A stretch of 64,000 bases of DNA from Adlercreutzia equolifaciens (GCF_029076695.1 NZ_JARFIK010000002.1:372001-436000), one strand, 5' to 3'. Shown: positions 54,775 through 64,000, counted from the first letter of the stretch. A program made the numbers and translations. The notes: a model not told the origin generated them from the letters alone.

Positions 54775-55812
54775 ATGGTGTATGTGCCCATAGTGAAAAA
54801 CTGGGATAGCGAAATGCGTGCGTTGAGAGAGCTGACTTCAAAGGGGATTTTGCCGCGGCCTGGAATTATGCCGCTGGTAAGAATTGTTGAAGAGGACGCC
54901 TCTCCGTCCAAGCGATGCTGGTACAAAAGTCCGGCAAGTTTAAACAGCTTCTTTACGTCCAGCACTGCTTTTGTAGATTACCATCGTTGCGATCTGAGCG
55001 AATTCAAACAGCTGGATGTTAGTAAGCTGGGACGCGTTCGTGAGCTGAGTGATGACCCGAGGAGCTATCTTGCTTCTTTGGAAAAGCTAGCCAGGTTCGA
55101 GCATCTTGTGCCAGTTGTCTCAATCTGCTCAGGGGTTATTAATCCGCCGGACGAAGAGGTGGCCTCCTTTATCGACAGGATGCATAGCGCGTATCCTGGC
55201 AAGCCAGTTGGTTTTTGTATCGACAAAGATCCAAGGGGCTATCCCGCCTCCGTTTCACGGCTCACTGGGTCAGATTACTTTTTTTTCGATATTGGTGAAA
55301 AGCCTTTGAAGTCGCAGGCTATCCAGTTTGAGAAACTGAGAAGCGCGAAAGTCGCCGCTTGTTCCATTCTGCTTAATTCGCCGAGAAAGCGCTCTGTAAA
55401 TAACAAGGAGTACGAGGAGCGTGGCTACACATCGTTGATTGACAATAGGGTGCGGACCGATTTTTGGATACATGGTTTCGACGGTTTTGGTGACTATGCG
55501 GGCTTGAGGAACGACCTAAAGCTAAACATAAAGAACGGCGGCAAAGCCTGCGCCACTATTTTCATTTATTGTGATGATGTTAATAGGTTTCGCGTGTATA
55601 TGAATCCGGATTCCAGCAAAGGCATGAGGGGTTTAATGAGCGTTTGCAAAGCGCTCGAGGATGACCTAGATGTTCTTGACCCTAGACGGGATTGTGTTGC
55701 GCTCGGGCAGTTCCGTGCAGCTTGGCCTAACGGGAATGCTGGGAATTTTGCAACTTGGGTCACTAGAACCGTTATTCGTTATATACAGCAGATTGCCCAA
55801 AGTGAGCGTTAG
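54775..55812 (+). CDS. Beta-family / sce7725-like protein
   Basis: Protein of 345 residues. The opening VYVPIVKNWDSEMRALRELT followed by MPLVRIVEE is the characteristic start of beta-family/sce7725-type proteins, large uncharacterised proteins often coded next to sce7726-type genes; the later CDDVNRFRVYMNPDSSKG and TRTVIRYIQQIAQ also fit that length class. No catalytic motif is obvious. ATG 54775 is chosen over GTG 54763 because GAGGAT lies ahead. It is in the toxin-antitoxin operon by spacing, and its 3' end overlaps the convergent sce7726-like gene by four bases. Confidence 0.65.
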   Translation: MVYVPIVKNWDSEMRALRELTSKGILPRPGIMPLVRIVEEDASPSKRCWYKSPASLNSFFTSSTAFVDYHRCDLSEFKQLDVSKLGRVRELSDDPRSYLASLEKLARFEHLVPVVSICSGVINPPDEEVASFIDRMHSAYPGKPVGFCIDKDPRGYPASVSRLTGSDYFFFDIGEKPLKSQAIQFEKLRSAKVAACSILLNSPRKRSVNNKEYEERGYTSLIDNRVRTDFWIHGFDGFGDYAGLRNDLKLNIKNGGKACATIFIYCDDVNRFRVYMNPDSSKGMRGLMSVCKALEDDLDVLDPRRDCVALGQFRAAWPNGNAGNFATWVTRTVIRYIQQIAQSER

Positions 55813-56582
55813 TACACTTTTGAAGGGTCGATGTTGTTGAAGAAGAACCACTCGTAGTCGATAGGAAGTATTTCGGCCTGATGCTCCTGCAGAAAGCGCC
55901 ATCGCTGCTCATAACGCTGCTTAAGGATTCTTTTGAAGGATCTATTGAGGTCTGTGGGGCTTTGTGTCGTGTTGCCAAGTGTTGCCCCTGGCTGCTTTTC
56001 TGCTTGAGTGCTAGATAGAGCTTTATGCAGTTCGGATTGGGACAAGGAGTTAATTTGCTTCTGAACGTTTTTATCTTTGGTAGGTAGGGCTTTCCTTTTC
56101 GTGCAGAATGCAATGGAGCGTCGGTGGTGCGTGTAGGTGATGATGCCGCAAGTGGGGGGTGATAGATTCACGGCTTTCGTAAGCTGCGCTCTGGGGACGA
56201 CGAGGTAACAAAGATCGAAAATGCTCAAATAGTCCCTAAGCTGTGTTTCGAGGCGAGTGAATGAATCATACTCAGTCTTGATTTCATACGCAGTTGAGAG
56301 TCGTCCTATGCGACAAACATCCGCACGACTATTGCCGGCTGGTACTTCGAATGCGTAAACGGAATTAGCTTTTTTGAGAGGGAGAGCCTTCTGCACGAAC
56401 GAGGCCTTCACGACGGTTTCGTTGGGGTAGAGGTCAAAATAAAGATCGTTGATTACCTCGCGCGGATTCCTTCCTTTTGTGTCAACGCAGCACTCTTCTA
56501 GAAGCTGCTCAAGCACGTTCGACGTTTTCAAAGTCGAGTAATTGGCAAATAGGTGTTGGAGCTCCGTTTTGCTGCTGAGCAT
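55809..56582 (-). CDS. sce7726-family protein, PD-(D/E)XK-like nuclease candidate
   Basis: Protein of about 257 residues. The core NSRADVCRIG, TAYEIKTEYDSFTRLETQLR, DLCYLVVP is the signature of the sce7726 family. The order Asp88 ... Glu100-x-Lys102 equals the D...ExK metal site of PD-(D/E)XK nucleases. An N-terminal helical region and a C-terminal basic segment (KRILKQRYEQRWRFL) flank it. Start uncertain: ATG 56582 or TTG 56594, both with weak SDs. It converges on the sce7725-like gene with a four-base overlap, a fixed arrangement that suggests joint inheritance. Confidence 0.72.
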   Translation of the reverse strand: MLSSKTELQHLFANYSTLKTSNVLEQLLEECCVDTKGRNPREVINDLYFDLYPNETVVKASFVQKALPLKKANSVYAFEVPAGNSRADVCRIGRLSTAYEIKTEYDSFTRLETQLRDYLSIFDLCYLVVPRAQLTKAVNLSPPTCGIITYTHHRRSIAFCTKRKALPTKDKNVQKQINSLSQSELHKALSSTQAEKQPGATLGNTTQSPTDLNRSFKRILKQRYEQRWRFLQEHQAEILPIDYEWFFFNNIDPSKVY

Positions 56583-57150
56583 GATCTCTGACAAATCCCA
56601 ACTCTTGATTAATTTGATCTAAAACAAGAATAAATACTACAATAGTTTGCGGAGCGCCAAATAGGTCATAGACTGACCTACAATTAAAAAATCTCACCCG
56701 TTCATTTTTTTGTAGACTCAGGACGGCCTGGAGCGTGGGAGCACGCTGTCTCTCTAATACTAGGTCGACAAACGTCGTTCCGTAAACAAGTTGATGATGC
56801 ATTTGAAAAAATAAGGTGTTCGGTGTGAGTCTCCAAGCATAAGATGATAAGCACGTGCATAAAATGTTCACACCGAACTGCAACTGGACTTTCATGAAAT
56901 ACCTGTATTTAAGGTAGATTCTGCAGGAGCAAACGCGGAAATATACGAGAAATTGTGCCGCTTAGGAAAAAAAGGCAAAATTTCTGGCAAAACGCTTTGT
57001 CATCGTATAAAATCCGTCTCTAGAAGATTTGCTTTGGTCTATCTTTGCCAAAAAACAAAACGGCACAAGCTTTATGCGACAACCACAAGATTTCCGACCC
57101 TTAGCAATTCTCTTCAGGAAAGTGTGCTAGAACTGAGGAAGGAGTCATAT
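56583..57150. other. AT-rich intergenic region with operator-like palindrome
   Basis: The gap separates the sce7726-like gene from the S-layer gene. TAGGTCA (56662-56668) and TGACCTA (56674-56680) form a perfect inverted repeat about 80 bases ahead of the sce7726-like start. GTATAAAAT at 57005-57013 could be the -10 of the S-layer promoter, with a 140-base leader. A 128-codon minus-strand frame (56509-56895) overlaps the sce7726-like start and is not credible. Confidence 0.45.
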
Positions 57151-59942
57151 ATGACTACCAGCACAAACAAGACCGTTATCGAGGGATCTATGAAAGGGGG
57201 CGTTGCAAAGGCAACCAGCGTAACGCTGGCTGGTGTGCTTGCTGTCGGTATGGTTCCTGCTGCCGCGTTTGCTGCTGGCGCAGAGGATGTTGAGTCCAAC
57301 GACGGCATCTCCCCCTGCTCGCTGGCGATGCTTTCTCCGGTGGTACTGTGACCGCTGCTGCTCAGTGGGCTACTGGGTCTGATCAGGCTGCCGCAACGCA
57401 GACCACTGGTGTGACCATTCAGGCTACCGGTGAGCCGCTGAACGTGGTGCCTACGCAGGTTACGCCTTTTGGCGCGACTGCGGAGACGGTTGCCAACGTC
57501 GTTAAGGTTGGCGATACCGTTGATGGCACTGCGGCCACTGCAAACTCTTATACGATGGTGAAGGGCTATACCCTGACTTACTACACCGCCGATGCCCAGG
57601 GCAACAAGGGCGAGCAGGTGAATCAGGTTATCTACCCGGGCAAGTATCTGGCTGTTGTTACTGCCGAAGAGGGCCCCTACGCTGGCGGCGAGATCGCTCT
57701 TCCCTTTACCGTTACGCCTGCCACTTTTAACAACCTGACCGTGTACGAGGTGGATCCGGAGAACGCCACCAACTATGCGGATGAGGACTTTGTTTACACT
57801 GGCGCCCCGCTGAACCTCGGCGTGGTTCAGAAGGACACGTCTGGCTCTGATACTGTGTATACGCCCCTCGTTGAGGGTCAGTATTCGGTGAAGTGGCTCA
57901 AGGCCGGTTCGCTGGCTTCTGCTCCTGGTGTTGAGGTCCTGGATGCGGATACCTATTACGCTGTGGTGACTGGTAGCGGCATTTATGCTGGCCAGCAGGT
58001 TACCTTGGCTTCTGTTGAGGTGGATCCGTTCGATCTGGCTAATGCAACTGTTGAGTACCCCAAGTTTGTCACGGGCGATTACCCCACGACTCCGACTTCC
58101 GTTACGGTGGGCACTGGCACCGAGAAGGCCACGCTTGCAAAGCCCGAGCTTGTTAAGCTCTATATGGCGGATACCCAAAGCGCCAATCATGGCGTTTGGG
58201 GCAACGTCGGTGTGTACAACCTGGAGGCTACTTCTGTAACTCCGCGCGATGCGAACTTCGTTCAGGCCTCTGGCAAGACCGCTCCGAAGACTGGCCTTAC
58301 CATCACCAAGGTTAATACCCTGGCTTCTTTCAAGTACAATAATGCTGCGCTTGCTGACACTACCATCAATGTGGCCGACGGCGATGCTGCTTATGACACG
58401 GATAAGATTACTGCCTGGAATGGTACTCAGAAGCTTGATTCCGCAACGAATGCTCTCACCGTCACGGTGGATCGCCTGACCGGCACTGCCGACAAGTCGG
58501 CTGCTGAGGATCTTGCAGCCAATGTTCCTGGCAAGTACCAGGTTACTGTTCAGGCAGCCGCTGACGCTAACTTCGATGTTGCTGGCTACCAGACCATCAC
58601 GGTTACCGTTCTGGCTGGTTCCGTGAATGCCGACACTAGCCTCTATGTTGCCTACAAGGGCAAGGGTGTGACCTCCATCACCACTACCTACAATGGTTCC
58701 GGTGCCAACAATGGTATCACCTCTGCTGACATTACTTGGAACATCAAGGATGCAAATGGTACTCCTGCATTCGCCCAGAATCAGACTGGCGCTTCTGCTG
58801 GTGTGACGGTGACGAATGCTGCTGGCGAGAAGATCGGCTTCCCGCTTACTGAGGCCGGCACTTATACTGTGACGTTCAATCCTGCTAACTATGTCGTGAC
58901 GGGTGTTAACACTCTCCCCATCACGATCAACAAGCTGAATCTCACTGCTGATAACATCATTCTCTCGACGGCTGATGATTCCGTGAGCGATAGCACCGTG
59001 GGTTACACTTCGACGCCGACTGGCTACAAGTGGTTCGACACCACCGCCGAAATCGACTCCTTGCCCACGAATGTCTTCGTCAAGGATGCTGACGGTACTA
59101 TTGAGTACGACGACGTTGACTACAGCGCCGTGGCTGGTACGCTCACCAAGGTTACCTGGGAAATGTATGACGCTGAGAAGGATCAGTGGAAGGTAGTCAC
59201 CTCCATTCCGCAGGATGCCCAGACGCAGGTTCGTGCTATCGTTAAGGCTGCTAACAAGGATGCTTCTGGCAACTACGTCTTCTCCGATGCTGCTGAGAAT
59301 CAGACGGTTCTCACTTTCGAGACCGCTCCTTACGCTAAGCTGAAGTTCGCTGACGTTCTTCCTGGCGAGTGGTTCTTCAATCCCGTATATAAGGCTGACA
59401 AGCTCGGGTATATGACTGGCTATGAGGGCCAGGGGCTGTTTGGTCCTTACGATAAGCTGACTCGTGGTCAGGCTGCTTGCATCCTGTTCAACATGGCTGG
59501 CGACGGTAGTATTCTCGGCAACGAGGGCGGTATCATCGGCGATGCTGACATGGGTTATGTATCCTTTGACGACGTAAACCCGAAGGCTTATTATGCCAAG
59601 GCTGTTGCTTGGGCTAAGGCTGCCGGCGTTGTGAATGGTTTCGCTGGTACTGACAATTACGGTCCTGAGCAGACTGTTACTCGTGAGCAGTTTGCCTGCA
59701 TGCTTTGGAACTATGCTAAGGCCGTGAAGTCCACTACGGTTGCTGGTGTTGACGTGACTGCTACGCTGGCTGCCGCTAAGGATGGCGCTTCTGTCTCCGA
59801 TTGGGCGAAGGACGGTGTCGCTTGGGCTGTTTCCGCTAAGGTTATGGGCAACAATGACGGCATCATTAATCCTCTTGCAAAGGTGAACCGCGCTGAGGCT
59901 GCTGCGATGGCTGTGAACTATCAGCCGACGAAGCTTGTGTAG
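57151..59942 (+). CDS. SLH S-layer-type surface protein interrupted by a frameshift in a C-tract
   Basis: AAGGAG precedes ATG 57151, which opens a clear signal peptide (TLAGVLAVGMVPAAAFAAGA). That frame stops at 57349-57351. From 57348 a frame of 864 codons carries the rest: repeated Ig-like beta domains (about 20-640 of that part) and three SLH domains at the end (WFFNPVYKADKLGYMTGYEG, FGPYDKLTRGQAACILF, YGPEQTVTREQFACMLW). The frames join if CCCCC at 57311-57315 had six C: S-P-L-L-A-G-D then reads through. Codon use is rich in GCT, GTT and GGT, as in very highly expressed genes. As written the mature part has no export signal; phase variation, programmed slippage or sequencing error are the options. 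Confidence 0.85.
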
Positions 59943-60003
59943 CACAATTTGTATGGCATCCTAAGCCTTAGGATGAGCACGGTTGTCGTATAGGCTTTCG
60001 ATA

Positions 60004-60039
60004 GAGACTCCCCCTGTGAGCAATTGCAGGGGGAGTCTC
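60004..60039 (+). terminator. Terminator between the S-layer gene and secA
   Basis: GAGACTCCCCCTG (60004-60016) pairs perfectly with CAGGGGGAGTCTC (60027-60039). A smaller perfect palindrome, CATCCTAAGCCTTAGGATG, lies upstream at 59957-59975. The tail after the big stem (ATATGTTTCTA) is moderately T-rich. Confidence 0.75.
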
Positions 60040-60072
60040 ATATGTTTCTACTGAAATGACTAGAGGTAATTT

Positions 60073-62811
60073 ATGCCGAACTTACTTTCCAGGTTTCTTA
60101 CTCTCGGCGAGGGCAAAAGGCTTAAGCAATACAATGAAAAACTAATGCTTATCAATGAGATGGAGTCATCTTTAGAGTTGATGAGTGATGATGAATTAAA
60201 AGCTTTTGCCAATGAGCTGCGTCGCTCTGTTGCCTTGGGCGAGGATAAGAACAACCTTGTTGTTAAGGCGTTCTCTCTGGTCAGGGAGGCAAGCCGTCGC
60301 TCTATCGGGTTGCGTCAATATGACGTACAGCTTCTGGGCGCAATGGCTCTTCATGATGGTTGCATTGCTGAAATGAAAACAGGTGAAGGAAAAACCCTTG
60401 TTTCGGCTGCTGCGGGCTTTCTGAATGCGCTTGATGGCTCAAATGTTCACATAGTTACAGTCAATGACTATCTTGCTAAGCGCGACAGCGAATGGATTGG
60501 CCGTGTGTACCGATTTTTGGGCATGGAAGTTGGCTTGCTTCAAAATGGAATGAAGTCTAGCGATAGAAAGCCAGCCTATGATGCCTCTGTTACCTATGGC
60601 ACTAATGCTGAATTCGGTTTTGACTACCTAAGAGATAACACGGTCATGAATGTCGGGGGCCGGGTGCAGAGGGGACATTCTTTTGCGATTATTGATGAGG
60701 TGGACTCGATTCTCATCGACGAAGCGCGTACTCCACTCATCATTTCCGGTCTTGGTCTAGATGCCGTTGATCGCTACAAAAAGTTTGCTGCTGCTGTGCG
60801 AGATCTCACTGAAGACGACTACAGTCTTGATGAGAAGCGCCGTACTATATTTGCTAGCGAGTCTGGTCTTGACAAGATCGAAGATCGTCTTCAGCTTGAC
60901 ATATATAGCGATGTGACGGGTCAATTAGCTAATCATTTGAAGCAGGCTCTTACTGCGCAGTATTTATTTCATCGTGACGACCAATATGTCGTTGTTGATG
61001 GTGAAGTGAAAATTGTTGATGAGTACACTGGTCGTGTTATGGAAGGACGTCGTTACAACGAGGGTCTCCATCAAGCCATTGAAGCGAAAGAGCACGTAGA
61101 GCTTAAACCAGAGAACCATACTCTTGCTACGGTAACACTGCAGAACTACTACCGAATGTATGACAAGCTATCGGGTATGACGGGAACCGCACTGACCGAG
61201 GATAGTGAATTTAATCAAATTTATCAGTTACCTGTAGTGGTAATACCCACTAATAAACCAGTTATTCGTAAAGACAGGCCGGATCTAATATATCGAACGG
61301 CAGATGCTCGTAATAGGGCAGTAGTAGAGGAGATTGAGCGTAGGCATAAGTCTGGTCAGCCAGTTTTGGTGGGTACTGCTTCTGTGCTAGAGTCTGAGAC
61401 CATCTCTGGAATGCTCAAGAAAAACGGCATCAAGCATGAGGTTCTAAATGCCAAGAATCACGAGAAAGAGGCTGCTATTGTTGCCGAGGCGGGCAGAAAG
61501 GGCGCGGTCACCATTTCTACGAACATGGCGGGACGTGGTACAGATATCCTTTTAGGCGGTAGCTATCAACATCTCTACAAGGACGCGCTTAGTCGTTTTA
61601 ACGTTTCGGAGGAGGACGCTGAAGAGTGGCAGTTGCGCCATGCTAAGAATGAAGCAGATTTTATCATCGAGCGTGAGGGGTATGAGATTAGACAGCTTGG
61701 CGGCCTGTGCGTGCTAGGTACCCAGCGTCACGAATCGCGACGTATCGACAATCAGCTCCGTGGCCGCGCTGGACGCCAGGGCGATCCCGGTGAATCCCAG
61801 TTTTACCTGTCTCTCGATGATCCGTTGTTGCGTAAGTTTGGCTCAGATCGTCTTGGGGCAGTGTCGGCTATGATGGAGAGTCGGGGAATACCTGATGGCC
61901 AGCCGCTTCAGGATGAGCTTGTTTCAAAAGTGATCGACATGGCTCAGCGTCAAGTTGAATCTATGCATTTTGCTGTCCGGAAAAGTATTTTGGAATATGA
62001 CGACGTGATGGATCTGCAGAGAAAGGCAGTCTACGAAGAGCGTAATGCAGTACTTGATGGTAAGCATATCCTGTACAAATTAGATGAAATCGCTTTAGAT
62101 GCCGTGCAGGCTAAGGTTGATGAGCTGTGCCCCGCTAACCTTGCTAGCGATGATTGGGACTTGCAGGCGCTGAGTGCGTGGCTTGTTGCTATGACAGGCG
62201 ATGAAGACTTCGATGTTGAAGCAATTGAGCACAATGAGGATGGCTCGGTTCTTGTTGAGGCGATATGCGAAAAAATCGAAAGTGCGATCAAGAAGCAAGA
62301 AAGCGTGTTTGGCGAAGATGAATTTCGTGACATTTGCGATAGCATGATGCTCAACCTGCTGGATGCTCATTGGGTTGATCATCTAACGAATATGGATTAT
62401 CTAAAAAAGGGGATTGGCCTTCGTAGTTTCGGGCAACGTGATCCTTTGGTTGAGTATAAGGAAGACACATACAACTCTTTTGGTGCAATGGTTGATTCCG
62501 TGTATGAAAATATGTTGCAGGCGGCTTTGCGTATCGCTCCACCTACTGAAGAAGAGCTTTCTATGGCCGAAGCGATGCAGATGATCGAGTCGTTAGATGG
62601 TGCGACAACTATGGATCCTGAGCGAATGGTTTTTTCTGGGCCTCAGGATGACGAAGAGTCGGCACTGATCGACGAAGAAGAATTTGAGTGTGAAGCTACT
62701 TCAGAGGTCCGGTCGGAAGTCGATGAGCAGTTGACAGACGATTCGTGCCAACGCGGGTCGTCTGAAGATGATTTTGTTGGCATGGATGAACCGAGGTCTG
62801 GCTCCAAGTAG
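60073..62811 (+). CDS. secA: Preprotein translocase ATPase SecA (housekeeping or accessory)
   Basis: Motor of the Sec pathway, 912 residues. Walker A is MKTGEGKTLVSA (Lys107); VTVNDYLAKRDSEWIG, GTNAEFGFDYLRDN, Walker B IIDEVDSILIDEARTPLI, STNMAGRGTDILLGG and RGRAGRQGDPGESQFYLSLD are all intact. The acidic C-terminal tail lacks the usual CxCxxxxxxCH zinc motif. Codon use is clearly more AT-rich than in most of the window, and the gene lies between an S-layer gene and a CsaB-like gene, as accessory SecA2 genes often do. I cannot decide between the sole SecA and a second copy without the rest of the genome. AGAGGT precedes the ATG. Confidence 0.93.
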   Translation: MPNLLSRFLTLGEGKRLKQYNEKLMLINEMESSLELMSDDELKAFANELRRSVALGEDKNNLVVKAFSLVREASRRSIGLRQYDVQLLGAMALHDGCIAEMKTGEGKTLVSAAAGFLNALDGSNVHIVTVNDYLAKRDSEWIGRVYRFLGMEVGLLQNGMKSSDRKPAYDASVTYGTNAEFGFDYLRDNTVMNVGGRVQRGHSFAIIDEVDSILIDEARTPLIISGLGLDAVDRYKKFAAAVRDLTEDDYSLDEKRRTIFASESGLDKIEDRLQLDIYSDVTGQLANHLKQALTAQYLFHRDDQYVVVDGEVKIVDEYTGRVMEGRRYNEGLHQAIEAKEHVELKPENHTLATVTLQNYYRMYDKLSGMTGTALTEDSEFNQIYQLPVVVIPTNKPVIRKDRPDLIYRTADARNRAVVEEIERRHKSGQPVLVGTASVLESETISGMLKKNGIKHEVLNAKNHEKEAAIVAEAGRKGAVTISTNMAGRGTDILLGGSYQHLYKDALSRFNVSEEDAEEWQLRHAKNEADFIIEREGYEIRQLGGLCVLGTQRHESRRIDNQLRGRAGRQGDPGESQFYLSLDDPLLRKFGSDRLGAVSAMMESRGIPDGQPLQDELVSKVIDMAQRQVESMHFAVRKSILEYDDVMDLQRKAVYEERNAVLDGKHILYKLDEIALDAVQAKVDELCPANLASDDWDLQALSAWLVAMTGDEDFDVEAIEHNEDGSVLVEAICEKIESAIKKQESVFGEDEFRDICDSMMLNLLDAHWVDHLTNMDYLKKGIGLRSFGQRDPLVEYKEDTYNSFGAMVDSVYENMLQAALRIAPPTEEELSMAEAMQMIESLDGATTMDPERMVFSGPQDDEESALIDEEEFECEATSEVRSEVDEQLTDDSCQRGSSEDDFVGMDEPRSGSK

Positions 62812-62826
62812 GCGTCTAGCCTCGTG

Positions 62827-62867
62827 GCGCCATTCGGCATGACCGCTTCCGTCATGCCGAATGGCGC
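62827..62867. terminator. Perfect 17-bp hairpin between convergent genes
   Basis: GCGCCATTCGGCATGAC (62827-62843) pairs with GTCATGCCGAATGGCGC (62851-62867) around CGCTTCC. It lacks a T-run, but its place between convergent secA and the pyruvyl transferase gene fits a bidirectional stop. Confidence 0.7.
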
Positions 62868-62934
62868 AGGGGCTGCTAACGAGCCGGCCTGCGGTATATA
62901 CGTGTCGGCGTGGATGTTGATGGCCTGGTTGCTG

Positions 62935-64000
62935 CTACTTGCGACCTGTAAGCTTGCGCAGGGCGCGTGCGACGGGGCTGCGCTTCTGGGCGTTTTGCTG
63001 GGCAGCCTCCTTCGCAACTGCTAGCTTTGCGCGAGCGCTCTTCAGCTTCTTCTTGGTAGCGGCCAGCTCTTTCTTCGCTGTTGCTGCGTCGTCCTTGGCT
63101 GCGGCCAGCTGTTTCTCCAGTGAAGCTTGGCGACGCTGGGGGGCGGGTTTCGTGTGCAGGAAGAATTCCTGGGGGATGGCGCCTTGCTTGGACGGGCTGG
63201 TGGCGGCGATGTTCTCCAGCAGCAGATCGAAGGCGCGCTGGCTGCCAGCTTGCAGCGGAGCGATGCCCTCGGCCAGCTTGCTGCGCCAGGTGGCGGCGTC
63301 ATCGATGGCCGACAGCAGGGCGGTGGTGCACTGCTCGGTGGTGGCTGTGGGTGGCACCAGGAGGTCGCGTACGCCCAGGTCGACGTAGAGCGAGGCTACC
63401 TTGGGCAGGTAGTCCATGCCCACGCAGGGGATGCCGAACGCGCTCATGACCAGAGCGCTGTGGTAGCGCATGGAGAACCCGGCCTGGGCGCTCTTCAGCA
63501 GCTCGGTCAGGGCGTCCAGGTTGTTGTCGTACTCGAAAATGCGGCAGCGTTCGGCGTGCTCCATGGCATTGATAACGGCCTGGGACAGCTTCAGGTCGCC
63601 GGGGTCCAGGATGCAGAAGATGAAGGCGAGCTCCGGATGGGCCGTGGCGACGGCGTCCAGGGTGCGGGCCATGCGAGCGGGGAAGTCGGCCGGCGTGTTC
63701 TCGTACTCGCGCAGTGAGATGGCGACGAAGGGAGAGGGGGCGGGCACGCTCCTGGCGTCCAGGCCCTCGCTGTCGGCGGTGGGAGCAGCTTCGTTCCCTA
63801 TGGTGTTCAGGAAGATGGTGTCGGCGCATTCGATGACCTGTGCTTCGGGTACGCCGCAGCCGCGCAGCAGCTCGGCCGTCTCTTTGTCGCGCGGGGTGAA
63901 CAGGGCGCCTTGCTTGCCCAAGAGCTTCACCAGCTGTCGACCGTCCAGCACCTCCAGAGGGCCGGCGCCAATGCCGTGGAAGATCATGGGCGTGTCGTTG
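62935..64000 (-). CDS. CsaB-like polysaccharide pyruvyl transferase, 5' end outside window
   Basis: The visible part is about 355 residues; the frame runs off the window edge, and the residues HGIGAGPLEV near the edge correspond to an internal GQGIGP-type motif, so roughly the first 90-100 residues are missing. The body shows FTPRDKETAELLRGCGV, VAISLREYENTP, and the conserved histidine block GFSMRYHSALVMSAFGIPCV. CsaB adds pyruvate ketals to wall polysaccharide, making the ligand for SLH domains, which suits the SLH gene at 57151. The last 90 residues are an Ala/Lys coiled coil (LEKQLAAAKDDAATAKKE) ending in SPVARALRKLTGRK, like the tails of the GT2 enzymes near 36607-41385. Confidence 0.87.
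   Translation of the reverse strand, partial: NDTPMIFHGIGAGPLEVLDGRQLVKLLGKQGALFTPRDKETAELLRGCGVPEAQVIECADTIFLNTIGNEAAPTADSEGLDARSVPAPSPFVAISLREYENTPADFPARMARTLDAVATAHPELAFIFCILDPGDLKLSQAVINAMEHAERCRIFEYDNNLDALTELLKSAQAGFSMRYHSALVMSAFGIPCVGMDYLPKVASLYVDLGVRDLLVPPTATTEQCTTALLSAIDDAATWRSKLAEGIAPLQAGSQRAFDLLLENIAATSPSKQGAIPQEFFLHTKPAPQRRQASLEKQLAAAKDDAATAKKELAATKKKLKSARAKLAVAKEAAQQNAQKRSPVARALRKLTGRK

Noticed and set aside
56509-56895. Minus-strand frame of 128 codons upstream of the sce7726-like gene
   Set aside because: Overlaps the sce7726-like start in another frame, no recognisable domain, AT-rich non-coding look.
57114-59945. A minus-strand open frame of 943 codons across the S-layer gene
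   Set aside because: The plus strand has the SLH and Ig-like domains; the antisense frame is open because GCT/GTT/ACT-rich codons avoid stops on the other strand. No SD or known domain.

Overview
The window looks like chromosome of a high-GC anaerobic actinobacterium of the class Coriobacteriia, most likely family Eggerthellaceae (inference). Pointers are the GC-rich codon use, a 12-TM LuxR-type regulator next to a Tat-exported FAD-dependent reductase, surface proteins carried by SLH domains, and a teichoic-acid-like glycan cluster. No rRNA, tRNA or CRISPR array was recognised.

Layout. 100-6455 is core: a hybrid sensor kinase, NAD(P)H-hydrate dehydratase, an HdeD-like membrane protein and DNA ligase LigA. 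6882-10251 holds two NlpC/P60 cell-wall hydrolases. 10270-41385 is one large cell-envelope glycan locus: a TagO/WecA-like initiating transferase, a TagGH/Wzm-Wzt exporter, two CDP-glycerol glycerophosphotransferase-like polymerases, a secreted beta-helix protein, an MBOAT/DHHW O-acylation pair, a pyruvyl transferase, a cytidylyltransferase plus SDR, two GT-C-like membrane proteins, a dTDP-4-amino-sugar branch (rfbA, rfbB, wecE-like) interleaved with an undecaprenyl-sugar glycosylation cassette (YfhO, ArnC/GtrB-like GT2, paired small EamA/ArnEF-like transporters, an ATP-grasp ligase), and three GT2 enzymes. 42368-45613 is the LuxR/FAD-reductase pair. 45866-51184 has SLH- and Ig-repeat surface proteins and a small PH-domain protein.

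52136-57150 is a visibly AT-richer patch: a broken serine recombinase, a YjzC-like small protein, a HigB/HigA-type toxin-antitoxin pair whose antitoxin is fused to an ImmA/IrrE-type peptidase, and sce7725-like and sce7726-like genes meeting tail to tail. I read it as an acquired defence or stability island. 57151-64000 has an SLH S-layer-type protein whose signal peptide is split from its body by a one-base deficit in a C-tract, a secA homologue, and a CsaB-like pyruvyl transferase cut by the window edge.

How the parts fit. Pyruvylated, teichoic-acid-like polymers are the known ligands of SLH domains, so the glycan locus, the pyruvyl transferases, the SLH proteins and SecA plausibly form one surface-assembly programme. 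Three long intergenic regions (41834-42086, 48206-48459, 51530-51787) carry copies of one nested palindromic element of about 255 bp that matches no feature class I know. It is, with the Fuc4N/ATP-grasp cassette, the C-tract switch and the HigBA-sce7725/7726 island, the best candidate for something undescribed.
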